From: Dactylonectria macrodidyma
Taxonomy: Eukaryota > Ascomycota > Sordariomycetes > Hypocreales > Nectriaceae
Direction of reading: 5' to 3'
DNA: 64,000 nt
Assembly: GCA_020744425.1 (NCBI GenBank)
Contig: JAGMUV010000031.1
Span: forward strand, 620,001 to 684,000
The notes under the pieces were generated by a model. It did not search any database. It was not told the origin of the DNA and was given only the letters and a program-made list of their open reading frames with translations. Position numbers and translations under genes: made by a program. Every line of letters begins with the position of its first letter. Positions within the stretch are counted from its first letter, which is position 1. Below, piece by piece: positions 30,361 to 40,402 of the stretch.

Positions 30361-32127
30361 TTACTCAGCGTCAAAGCCCCGGAGCCACACCTTGGTCTTA
30401 GTAGTGATCTTCGAACCCCAAACCCACAGCGCTACACCGCCCAAGAAGATGGCAAAGAGAACAATCGCGAGGGTTACAAACATCAAGTACTCATCCTTGT
30501 ACCACCAGTCCACTGTACTGTAAGAGACACCAAAGCCAATGGCGTTCTTAACGATGTTGACAACGACGCCAATCTCAATAGCCTTCCTCGGATAGCTCTC
30601 AGTTGAATAGGAGATCATGACGTTGCTCCCACCAGTCAAGTTGGCGTTGATGACGGCCCAGAGAAATCCAATGATGGCCCAGTGCCACCCACGCTGAAGA
30701 CCGACGCCGACGAGGGCGGTAGCGACCGGCGTTGTGATAGCGAAAGGCAACAGAATGGGCAGAATTGCCTCGGGCCTGAAGTAGCCTTTGCGCTTCAAGT
30801 CTCTGGCTGCAAGCCAATCCGCCATGAAGCCGCCAACGGGTATTCCGGCCAGCAAGCCGAGGAGGACAGAAATATTAAAGAGGCCAACGTCACCCGACGA
30901 CCACAAAAACGGCGGTTGGGCGTAGGTGACGGAGACGAGGACGGAGACGCCAATGGTGATGGCGATTGTGACGCCAAAGAGTAGGACGGTGACGATGACG
31001 GCTGGGACAGCAAGCACTGTAAAGGGTTCCACAAGGAGGAACACGAAGCTCGAAACGGCGTGATGATGCTTCACGGACCAAAAGAAAGACCGGCGGCGCC
31101 AGAGAGAAGCAGGCGCATCCGGGCCTTCCCTGACCACCAAAGAAGGCTGCATCTCGTGTTGTTCCGCTCGTCCATCCTCCTCAGAAGCAGCTTTAGTGTT
31201 GGTATCGTCCACCACTTCCAGGGCTGAGCTACCGCCTTCGGGAGTCGCCGAAAGTTCTGGGTCACCAGGAACTCGGATATTCATGATGGGCTCTGGGAAC
31301 ATGAGAACGGTGGCGATGAGGTTGAGGGCCGAGATACCGCCAAAGAGATAGTTGGGATACCGCCAGCTGCCCAGATTATCGATCATGTAGCCAGCAATGA
31401 GAGGTCCAAAAACAGTGCCCGCCCCCAAGGCCCATGTGTAGACGCTCATAGCCCGAGATATGAACTCGCGGGGAAACAGCAGCACCACCATGACGGGGCC
31501 AAGAGCTTCGACGACGCCGCCGCCCAGACCACCGACAACTCGTGCAGCGAGAAGCGAGTCGTATGATTGAGCGGCGCCCTGCCAGAAGAAGCATGCAGTG
31601 AAGATGGCGAGACCGATTAAAATGGTATATCGGCTGCCGATGTAGGCGACGGTGGGCACCGCCCAGATGTTCTATGAGATGAATCTGAAAGTCAGCGTCG
31701 ACGGGAACCTGGGAAGATAAATAGTGTCCAGGAGCGAACTTACCCCAAGGCCAACAGCAAGTGTGGCCCAGCTGGCCAGCTGAGACGCCTTGCTACTGTC
31801 GACATGCAGATCTTTCATGATGGGAACAATCATCGGAGGGATGGAAGCGCTGAGGAACTGGCCCATCATGACAAAGAAACAGAGAGACCCCAGCATTGTC
31901 AGCCGCCACCAGAGCGGCCATGTCTAACAAGAAAAGGTCAGCACCTAAATGCGAACCTGGGAAGTTGAATGACGTTGATAGAACATCAAGAAGAGGAGCT
32001 GTCGCGCCCGGGCTTGGCCGAAGGCACATGGGAAAGACAAGGATGGAGATGCAGATATGAATCATGATTGACTGACCATGGGGTTTTCCGGGCCGACATG
32101 GGTGTTAGATGAGAGGAGAAGAGGCAT
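30361..32127 (-). CDS. MFS transporter
   Basis: Three exons join in phase: 32127-32077, 31923-31744 and 31671-30361. Introns of 153 and 72 nt are GT-AG. The product is about 513 residues and starts MPLLLSSNTHVGPENPM, followed by TWPLWWRLTMLGSLCFFVMM. The twelve-helix core includes the motif-A-like region GNIWAVPTVAYIGSRYTI, then ARVVGGLGGGVVEALGPV and GAGTVFGPLIAGYMIDNLGSWRYPN. A charged central loop precedes the second half (TYAQPPFLWSSGDVGLFNISV, GGFMADWLAARDLKRKG). It is a plasma-membrane proton-coupled carrier by family. The substrate is unknown, but the neighbourhood suggests an aromatic acid or a pathway product. The gene appears intact. Confidence 0.9.
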
Positions 32128-32840
32128 CGCGTACTGGCAAGCCACTGCTTGGCTTGCTTGTTCGATAGATGGATACCGACTAGCACGATGCTTTCAAAAT
32201 TTTCGGGGAACAATGAAACAAGGCCTGGAGGTATTTATGCTGAAATGGACGTTGACAAGTTGTAGAGATTTATCGAAAAAGCAGGCTGTTGAACGGCCAG
32301 TGCACGGGTTGATGTCTCCAGGGTCAAAATGAGCAGATAAAGGAATTTGGTTGGTCTTATAGTCACAGGTCCGGAAGGGTATCGGATGAACCCCAGACAG
32401 CAGACATGGGGTAGCGAGGGGTAGAATAGCAGGAATAAGAACAGCCACTAAGGTCTAATCGAGCCAGCATCATAGATTCAAATGCCTAGCAAAGCGCCAA
32501 GCTCCAACACGTAGGTAGCATTGACTAAGATGGAGCTTCCTCTCGGCTGCGCCCATCCTGATTCCTATTCGTAAGCCGTCTCGGCAGTTCCGAAGCTCCA
32601 GTGCGGATAACCCCAGACCCAACGAGTAGCTCGGGTCTCTTCCGAAACTTGATCCCGATGCTGAATAATTGAAACCACCTGCATGAGGGCTCTCGCGCTA
32701 TTCGGCTCAAAGTGGCCTCGAGTACCCTACTTCATAAAACACATGGCTCTCACTACAAAACCAGCCCATGAGCATCCGCCCTCCTCTCTCTCTCTCTCGC
32801 CCGCAAGCAGCAATCATCAAGAACACTCCAAAACCTCAAA
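32128..32840. promoter_or_regulatory. divergent promoter region of transporter and dehydratase-like gene
   Basis: The two genes start in opposite directions 713 bp apart. A CT-rich tract (tcctctctctctctctc, about 32,782-32,798) lies 45 bp upstream of the dehydratase-like ATG, as is common at fungal transcription starts. Shared control is plausible. Confidence 0.5.
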
Positions 32841-33508
32841 ATGGTGCCCGCAAACTTGGAATTCGCTGGTGGGCATGCCTTGTTCCCTCTCGGAGAGACA
32901 TGTCTTGGCTAACCCAAGTTTTGTTAACCCAACCACAGACTATTTGGCGTTGTCGAACCTGACTTGCGACTACTTCCATAGTCTAGACACCAAGGTCAGC
33001 TCCTTGCCATGTTGTTTATCATTTTGTTCTTGCTGGCAAAGGGTCCCTGAAACATGGATTTCAATTAATAGTCTGCTTACTCTGGCCATAGGATTGGAAA
33101 TTACTGAGAGCACTCTTGGCACCGGCTCTGCGGGCAAGTCCAACATTCCAAAGCCTCGAACAACGGGCCGATGCTAACTCATGTCCTTTCCAGACTGACT
33201 ACACTGATCTGGGAGGGCCAATTGACGAAGCCGTGTCAGCAGATGACTTTGTTGCCAAAGCCAGCAACGTCATGTTCGGCGAACCCTTACTGCGGACTCA
33301 CCATCTCCTTGGGGCGTCCAAATGGTCGGTTGATGAGAACCTAAACGTCACAGGTCGGCACCAGGTGCGGTCCGAATTGAGAATTCTGGCCGGCGAACAA
33401 TCCAAGGAAGTTGTCAAGGAGTCGCATCGATGGGTTGTCGTCACGGTTAGCTATGCCAAGGTGGATGGAACATGGAAATTGTCTGGCGTTGCACCGAAGA
33501 GTCTGTAG
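32841..33508 (+). CDS. scytalone-dehydratase-like protein (SnoaL fold)
   Basis: Four exons are inferred: 32,841-32,868, 32,939-32,994, 33,092-33,133 and 33,194-33,508. The introns are 70 nt (GT-AG), 97 nt (GT-AG) and 60 nt (GC-AG, donor gcaagt). All phases agree and give 146 residues. The joined protein reads NLEFADYLALSNLTCDYFH, SLDTKDWKLLRALLAPALR, TDYTDLGG, LLRTHHLLGASKW, VTGRHQVRSELRI and KVDGTWKLSGVAPKSL, which follows scytalone dehydratase throughout. Relative to that enzyme as I remember it, the Asp, second Tyr and both catalytic His are kept. The first Tyr is Leu, and the Ser/Asn pair near the C-terminal strand is replaced by Val. The C-terminal tail is also short. It is therefore a relative with a different substrate, not a melanin enzyme. 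Confidence 0.78.
33134..33193 (+). other. GC-AG intron
   Basis: The donor is gcaagt, the branch site gctaac and the acceptor ctttccag, 60 nt in total. It is in frame, so the unspliced sequence stays open. Removing it restores an uninterrupted alignment to the dehydratase family (APALR-TDYTDLGG). Confidence 0.7.
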
Positions 33509-34362
33509 ACTGAGTGTAGACTGTGGAGCGTGGAACCGGCTGGTTGGCATTTTCTTGCCATTCATTTTTAGAATTCAGTTGATCATAATGAAGTCTGCTT
33601 CTGAGATATTTCTGGATATGCTGCTCCCCTGTGTGTTCTGCGAAGTAGCTAAACGAAATAGTGACATGCTACCACGTAGGACGCACAACGGGAGAACTAC
33701 TGCACCAGGTGCTTGACCGACAAGTCTCCGCTAACCGAGCTGCAATTTCCCCCACCAGACCCGCGAATGACGATCTCTGATGCAAGCCACCGGGTAACGC
33801 GTCACGTACTGGGTTGAACAAGCAGAACGCCTCTGACAAGGTTGACGAGACCCTGTCGTCGTGAAAGGCCGCTTAGTCATTCTGACAACCTCCGAGTCTA
33901 ACCTAGTTCCACACGAAGCTATACTGGAAACGAGGTAGTACGGTATTTATGTGGAAACCAGCTCGAAGTTTAATTCTAGTGGAGCCAACCAAAGGGAGTT
34001 TCTCCTAGAAATATTGTCCTTTTGTAACGACACATGATCTCTTAGTTGAGATACTACTTCAGCGCTAGAAATCCGACGTAACCGTGATACTTTGAGACGC
34101 GACAGCATCGACACCTCGGGTTTTCCGGTCCTAGGGGTATGCAACTTGGTTCTCATAATGATCGCCTCCATCGGATGGCCCGAGAGATGCCACTGTTCGG
34201 GTCCTTCCGACCCCAGATTACAAGAGAAGTATGCCCTGGTGTATCAACTTAAACGCGGGGAAGTAGGGGGCCTCGGTATTTCCTTCAGGAGATAAATACC
34301 GACCTTGACATGCTTAGTTTGTTGTGGAAGTAGTCAAAGCACAAGCTTACGAGCAACTCGTC
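33509..34362. other. intergenic, no recognised gene
   Basis: This is the upstream region of the FAD monooxygenase. No frames with recognisable motifs were found. Confidence 0.5.
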
Positions 34363-36231
34363 ATGCCTTTCAAAATCATCATTATCGGCGGTGGCCTGAC
34401 GGGCAGCTTGCTAGCTCTTGGTCTCATCCGTAATGACATTGATGTCCAGGTCTACGAGCGCTCAGAGCCTCACTCGACACGCGAAGGACTGCAAATTCGT
34501 CTTACGGCTCCAGCGCTACAAGGAATGAGAACATGCCTCACCCAGGAGCACCTTATGGCCATCGTCAAGAAGTTTGGCCCTGCCAGCGAGGCCAAGGCTG
34601 AGGCTCCACGCGTTTTCCACAAAGACGGCAGCGTCTTGATCGACCTCAGCAAGTTCCCTGCCTACGGCAAAAACGCGCCCATCAACCGTGGCCTCTTGCG
34701 AGACTTGATGGCTGATCCCGTGTTTGATGCCGGTAAACTCAAGTACAATCTTGCGTTCGATCGTTACGAAGTACTCAATCCTGGCATGGACAATGAGAGG
34801 ATCAGAGTCTGGCTAGCAGATGGTAGCCACGACGACTGTGATCTTCTCATCGGCGCCGATGGTAGCTACACAAAGGTGTGAACGGAAAATAACACTTTGC
34901 ATAGCCCCTTCATGCCACACTCGTATCCACGAACCGCGCTGACATTAGGCTGCTAGGTCAATAAGCAGATTGGGCTGAACTCCATCGACTACATCCCTAG
35001 GCACGTTGCCATAACGGCCAAGTGCGATCTCCCAACATCAAGGTTTCTCAAGATGTCCAAGGAGCTTGTTGGCGGGCCGGTCATGACCTGGGCTGACAAG
35101 AAGTCTTTCTTTTTCGGAGGTACGTGAGGGACTGACCCTTTTCTCTTGCATCGTCATCCGGGCAAGAATTGGAGCACTTTCGACGTGGCCACCTTTCAAA
35201 ATCCTGCCTGGGCGTTGAGTGTGAACAAAGGGCTTGAAGCTAACGAAAAGCTGCATTTACAAAGTGTACCTCCCAAAGAAGGATGAACAAGACGGTAGCT
35301 CCGCAGCAGCCAAACCGAGCGGTCAAAAGTCATACGATGAAGGCCTTTCCTCGTGCATGATCAGCTTAAATGTTGAGCGCCACTTGCTACCAGAGGACCT
35401 CGACAAGCAGAGCCTCGATGCCCAATATGACTTTATGGCAAAGAGCATAGAAAGCTGGTCCCCTATGTTGTATGCTTCTCCCCTTTATGTCCTCCTAACG
35501 AAGATTTTCATTGTGGATTTGCCGTCTAATTGAGTTGAAACAGCCAGGAGATGGTTGAAGTCATGAGAGGCGCCCCCCTCCACATTTACAGACCTAGAAC
35601 CGCAAAAAAGCCAGCCAAGGAATGGCGCAAGAAGGTTCAGAATAAAGACAAACCGGAGTTGGGCCACCCTCGAGTCTGGGTTATAGGCGATGCAATGCAC
35701 GCTATGCTTCCTCCAAGGTAAGCAATCCAACGCCTTTGATGCATTACGGGTGGTATCTTGATAAACCCCATCCGTCATGATTACGATTTCCGGGAAGTTC
35801 AGAAACGCTGATTATAACATAGGGGCATGGGTGGTAACATGGCCATGCTAGATGCGGGTGAAGTCCTACCGTTCCTGGTCGATCTGGCCGCCAAGGACAA
35901 ATTGGACAAGCGCGTGTCTAATGCTGAAATCGAGAAGGCACTTTATGTTTTTGAAAACAAGATGATCACCCGGTCATTCGATTGGGTGAAGAAGAGTGGT
36001 GGCGATAATTTTGTTGTAAGTGGACATGGACCTTTCAGCTTATCAATTCATTCGTGGGTTAAGACTGACAATATTATGTAGCCGTTGGATACCTCTACCA
36101 TATCTGGGAGGCTTTTCTTCATTCTCATGGGGCAGTGGTTGAATCTTGTCTGTTTCTGGACGAAAGTCACACAGCTGTTCAGCAACAAGCCGCTGGAGGA
36201 CAAGACACCCGAGTTCAACATGTTATTGTAA
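34363..36231 (+). CDS. FAD-dependent monooxygenase (salicylate-hydroxylase-like)
   Basis: Six exons join in phase: 34,363-34,875, 34,957-35,119, 35,265-35,469, 35,544-35,717, 35,823-36,015 and 36,082-36,231. The N-terminal Rossmann motif is IIIIGGGLTGSLLALGL, with the acidic YERSEP at the end of strand 2. The DG motif is LLIGADGSYTKV and the second FAD motif is VWVIGDAMHAMLPPRGMGGN, followed by AMLDAGEV. A hydrophobic C-terminal segment (GRLFFILMGQWLNLVCFW) may associate with membrane. By family, the enzyme uses NAD(P)H and oxygen to hydroxylate an aromatic or polyketide substrate. The ATG at 34,363 is preferred because the fold begins four residues later. It appears intact. Confidence 0.88.
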
Positions 36232-36859
36232 CTCGATCATGTGCTCATATTTTGGTTCTGGACCTTCTTGTTCGATTCGTTTAATTACAGGGCACGAGAG
36301 CCGGGATATTTCACATGGTTTGGATGGTTTGGTTTGTACATCGACAGATTAAAAGGATTTACCAATCAATTAACTTTTGTTGTTTTACATCCGAGGCCCA
36401 CATTTTCTCAACTGCGATACTGACTGAACTGGCTGCAACTTTGGCAGTTGAGGCTCAACTCTTCTTGGATTGTAAGAAGTAGTAAATCCCGAGAGCCGGG
36501 ATTGCCACAAAGAGTAGAGCAGCCCATCTTAATATTAAGCCTTATGGAGCCGGTGCTATGAGCAAAGGTCTTGACTCCAACCTAGGTGTAGAACAGTTCC
36601 CTAGTGCAGTTGACGACGAGCGTACTGTTATCTAGTTTGTCTCGCATGATTCGATACCTTTAAATATACAACATCACTCGGTAGACAGTTGACAGTATTC
36701 CGTACAATTAGAGACTTTTGACACTAAAACCAATCAATCCCCAGCACCACAGCCACTCCCAGGTAATGAATTCTCTGCATCAACCCAGTCCTTCTGCCCG
36801 CCTCATAGATTCCAGAATATCGGGGATACTAGCAACAAAAATGCGGCGATCCAGTTGTA
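36232..36859. other. intergenic between convergent genes
   Basis: The FAD monooxygenase and the EthD-like gene end towards each other. No coding signal is visible. tttggatggtttgg text near 36,315 recalls the gypsy leader motif but is too short to call. Confidence 0.45.
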
Positions 36860-37792
36860 CTAGTAAGTGTTTGCTTTAAGTGAGGCTTTAAGTCGGTGGT
36901 AATTGGACTATCGAACGGTTAGACTCTTCAAATGTTCGTCTTCGAGTGGATATACTTACGGGCACATTTCGGTCCAGGTCCCAAATGGTCACCGCCCTTG
37001 TGAACAACATGAAGGGCACATTCTCATCCAGATGTAAGCCCCCGTCGTTAAGAGCTTTCTGCGCGGCCCGTACTTTGGTTACTGCGGCGTCGCCGTCGTG
37101 AAGCCACAGCTTTATGACTGAGCTGATTGTTGGCAATCCTTCTCCGCCAAAGTAGGGCCTGATATCTACCCCTGGGACGGGGACGTGGATGCTGGCACGA
37201 TAAACTACGTTGCTGGGCAACTGATTAAGGAGCGCATCGGTAACGCCTCTTGCGAATGTGTCGTTTGAGACAGAGTCTGATGTGGCAGAGGTCCAGAAAA
37301 AAGCCACTACAGGTCCTTTGACTGGTGCTGACTCCTTGACGATTGGGGTTGAGGCGGATCCCCTGACGAAAGTTTCGATGCCAAAGATGGAAAATGCAAC
37401 AGCCAAGTCATTGAAGTCGGCACCGTCGGGTCCGGTCACAGCATTGGTGTAGTTTGACTGTGCTGTGAATGTCGTCGGAGAGCTACTCCAAAGCTCAGCC
37501 ACGTCGTCACGTCCGACATATGCGGCGTTGGGGACGCTGTTGTTGACGCCAAAGGCCGAGTCAAAGGCGTAATTGAGGGAATATGCCGCCGCAAAGGCAT
37601 CATCCCGTGGTGCGTTCCAGCTCTTGAGCCCGTGAACCAACGTGTGGTAGTACAGGAACTCCTTGTGCGTCAAACCTGACCGACGACGAACCGCGGCGAG
37701 CTGCTTTGGATATGATTGATCGAATTTGCCAAGGACCCCTGAATAGCGAAGCCGAGGACGAGGAGCAGATTGGCAATGTGAGGAAATATCAT
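36860..37792 (-). pseudogene. EthD-like secreted protein, frameshifted after the signal peptide
   Basis: The ATG at 37,792 opens a clear signal peptide (MIFPHIANLLLVLGFAIQ, cleavage near SLA-NS), reading to SPRFVVGQV and then TGA. Shifting by one base at about 37,675 continues directly into LTHKEFLYYHTLVHGLKSW, an EthD-type start, and an open 250-residue frame. Near the end a GT-AG intron (36,959-36,908, donor gtaagt, branch ctaac) gives a terminus at 36,860. EthD-like proteins form dimeric alpha/beta barrels and act as accessory or decarboxylating enzymes in aromatic and polyketide pathways. The assignment rests on the first 40 residues, and the rest (VPVPGVDIRPYFGGEGLP) is less familiar. 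The frameshift could be a sequencing error. Confidence 0.55.
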
Positions 37793-37981
37793 GGTGAAAA
37801 TCGGATTGTTTTAGTTGGGTGGAGCATGTATTTACAAAGATGGTTCATAACTTCAAGTTGTCATGGGATAGTCTTATATGTTCAGAAACGTGCCTTGAGA
37901 GTTGGTCTCAATCTCGCTAAACTGCCTCAAGGTTCACTTGACCCTCCCGAGGAGCAGGGAACGGTGGGAGCGGGGGGCGGG

Positions 37982-38350
37982 TAGGGATGGGCACGTGCAT
38001 AATACACCTGTGTATTAAGCTGCATTTTATTATATTGAAGCAGCATTTTATTCCGAATCAAAAGCGCGCTTTTTATTCCCATATAACTACCCATGACTGA
38101 AGCTGACCAAGGCTGTAGAGAAATGGAGGCCGGAATCAGGATTATCTTGATCCTATGCACTAATCCCGTTTTGGAACGCGCTAAGCCTAATATAGAATGG
38201 GAAATAATGCATAGTAGTAGTAGATTTATTACGCCCGGGAGAACGGATCTCATAGGGCCGAAAAATAATGCATATAAAGCGCGTCTTGCTTTAAATATTT
38301 AATGCAAAAAGCGCATATTATGTAATGATGCAGCTTTAAATCCATCCCTA
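37982..38350. mobile_element. hAT-type MITE 1
   Basis: The 369-bp AT-rich non-coding element begins tagggatgg and ends ccatcccta. The 8-bp sequence ggggcggg flanks both ends exactly (37,974-37,981 and 38,351-38,358), the hAT duplication size. Internally it has repeated gcgctttt / aaagcgc and gcatttta motifs. It lies upstream of the EthD-like gene. Confidence 0.85.
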
Positions 38351-38609
38351 GGGGCGGGGCCGGGGCCGGAGGTTCGGCGGTGGAACCCATGAGCCCTCTG
38401 TCAACAGGGTTGTACTCCCCTTTTACGAGGTCTTTTTGTGAACCTCGGTCGTATCGTGGCTTGTTTCACCCGCTGAGTCATAGATGTAGCTTGCTAGTAA
38501 CAGATTCTTGTTTGCTAGTTTACCAACCTCGGCGTTGCATGAGGAAATCATGAGCGCCCAGATTGGGGTTTTATGTCTAACAATAGTACTAGTCAAAAAT
38601 CCAGAGCAT

Positions 38610-40287
38610 TCAGCGACGCTCGAGTGGCTTTTGTGACAGCTGGTCGGCCAGTCTCAGTGAGAGGGCCGCAAGTGTAAGCGCCGGGTTCGCCTCGGGGCTG
38701 ACCGGCAGGACAGACATGTCGCAGACCCAGAGGTTATCAAAGCCCTTGACCCTCAGGTCCGAGTCCACAACTCCCTTACCCTTGGGCCCATCCATTCGCA
38801 TGGTGCCACACTCGTGAGAGAAGACGCCGAATCCCAAGTGCTGTGGGCGCGGAGCCGAATGGTCACACACTTTGTTCACATCGTCGTAGATGAACGAGTT
38901 CCTGACCTTGCGGATGATATCTTCCATGCCCGCCTGCACAACTTGCTTCACCGGAGGTCGTCGAATGCTGAGGACCGGATCCATGCTTGGAAGGTTCAGC
39001 ACCTCATTAGTGTCGTCTAAGATACCAATGAACTCAAACAGGACGCAGATGGTGTCGTAGTCTCCCTGGTTCTCGAAACCCTTCTGGGGGTTGATGAGCA
39101 TGCCCTTTCGGTCGTAGTATTGGGTGGTTGGGAGGGACGCAGAGCTGCCCGCAAGGAAGAAGTTTGCATTCACAGTGACAGTGAGGAGAGCAACTGCGCC
39201 CTCAATGGTAACCAAAGACTTCAGATTCACCGGCTTCGAAGTAATGCCAGGGTCCTTCTCCTTTCCGAATCGGACATAGAAGATGTCGTGGTCGATGAGA
39301 CCCCTGCCGATGAGTGGGTTGAGACGCTGCAGGCCACTGTTGAGGGCAATGGTGGCTGTTCCGATGGCACCGGCAGACATAATCACCTTGGCCTTGCCGA
39401 CAAAGAGGTCCAGCATGGTCTTGTTCTTGGTGTTTCGGACTTTCAGGGACTTGACGCTTCTACCACTATAGTGAGAGTCGGAGTTAGCGAGGCCGTAACG
39501 ACGAAGGGAAAATGGCATGCTAGGGTACTTACGAGGCATCCTTTTCATCATGCTCCAAGGCGACGACCTCGGTGCTCAGGACCACGGTCAAGTACGGGTC
39601 GTTGGCGTAGATCCGGTTCATCAACGAAAGCGTGGTGCTGTACGCGCACTGAGGAAACTTGTAGGGCGCAGGGGCGTTGAACCGGGCGGCCACGGGCATC
39701 AGGTCGAAGCTCGTGTCAGGCAAAGAAGCATGAAGCATGTCCTTGACCTCGTCGATCTCAGAGGCGCTAATCTGGCCGCTTTCGAGGGGGTACTTGGCAT
39801 CTTTCTGGGAGTTGTCGGTAATGAAGTTGAACGCCGTGTCGTACCCACCGCCTTGTTTGAGGAACTGGTGGATTTCTTGGGGAAAGTACTCCCGGAGAGT
39901 CCCGTCACTGACCTCAGGAGTCCAGATGCCCCAGAGGTTAGTCCGACCGCCGACACAGTAGACGGGGCCGCCGACGTAGGACTCGGAGCCCTCGGTGCAC
40001 TGCACCTTGGCCTTGACGGCGTCGTACACACTCTCGTTGCCCTCGGGCGAGTTGCTGGCGCCGCGGTTGAAGTAAGGGCACGAGGTGTTGAGGACGTGGG
40101 TGGAGAAGATGACGGCTCCGCGCTCGATGAGGAGGACCTTCTTCTCCCTGCGTGCGAGGATCTCGGCCAGAGGGCCACCACCGAAGCCGCTGCCTACGAT
40201 GATGTAGTCGTAGGCGTCGAGCTTGCTAAGGTGGCACCACCTCGAGGTCCATGGTGAGAAGATGCTCCATGACGGCAGGTGTTTCAA
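38610..40287 (-). CDS. GMC-family FAD oxidoreductase
   Basis: Exons 40287-39533 and 39465-38610 join in phase across a 67-nt GT-AG intron, giving about 536 residues. The FAD Rossmann motif is YDYIIVGSGFGGGPLAEIL with LLIERG closing the fold. SYVGGPVYCVGGRTNLWGIW is the substrate-domain entry. The C-terminus has GFGVFSHECGTMRMDG and the closing FAD contact NPALTLAALSLRLADQL. The catalytic His lies within HECGT. The sequence resembles pyranose or glucose dehydrogenase-type members that oxidise sugar or alcohol groups. There is no clear signal peptide, so it is probably intracellular. It appears intact and is transcribed away from the dead pogo copy. Confidence 0.85.
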
Positions 40288-40402
40288 GCTTTAGTTTTCA
40301 AATTGTTGAGGTGTGATGTGGTTCGAAAGGAGGTTTGGGTGAAGAGAACGTTGAACCTTTATCATTTGTGAAGTCATTGTGGCACACCAGTACCTGTTGC
40401 TA

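Noticed and set aside
32683..33177. 164-codon ORF as the dehydratase-like product
   Set aside because: It reads through two introns and ends inside the gene. The spliced model with four exons fits the family over its whole length.
39517..40257. 246-codon plus-strand ORF opposite the GMC oxidoreductase
   Set aside because: It is an antisense frame of a GC-rich coding exon. All recognisable motifs are on the minus strand.
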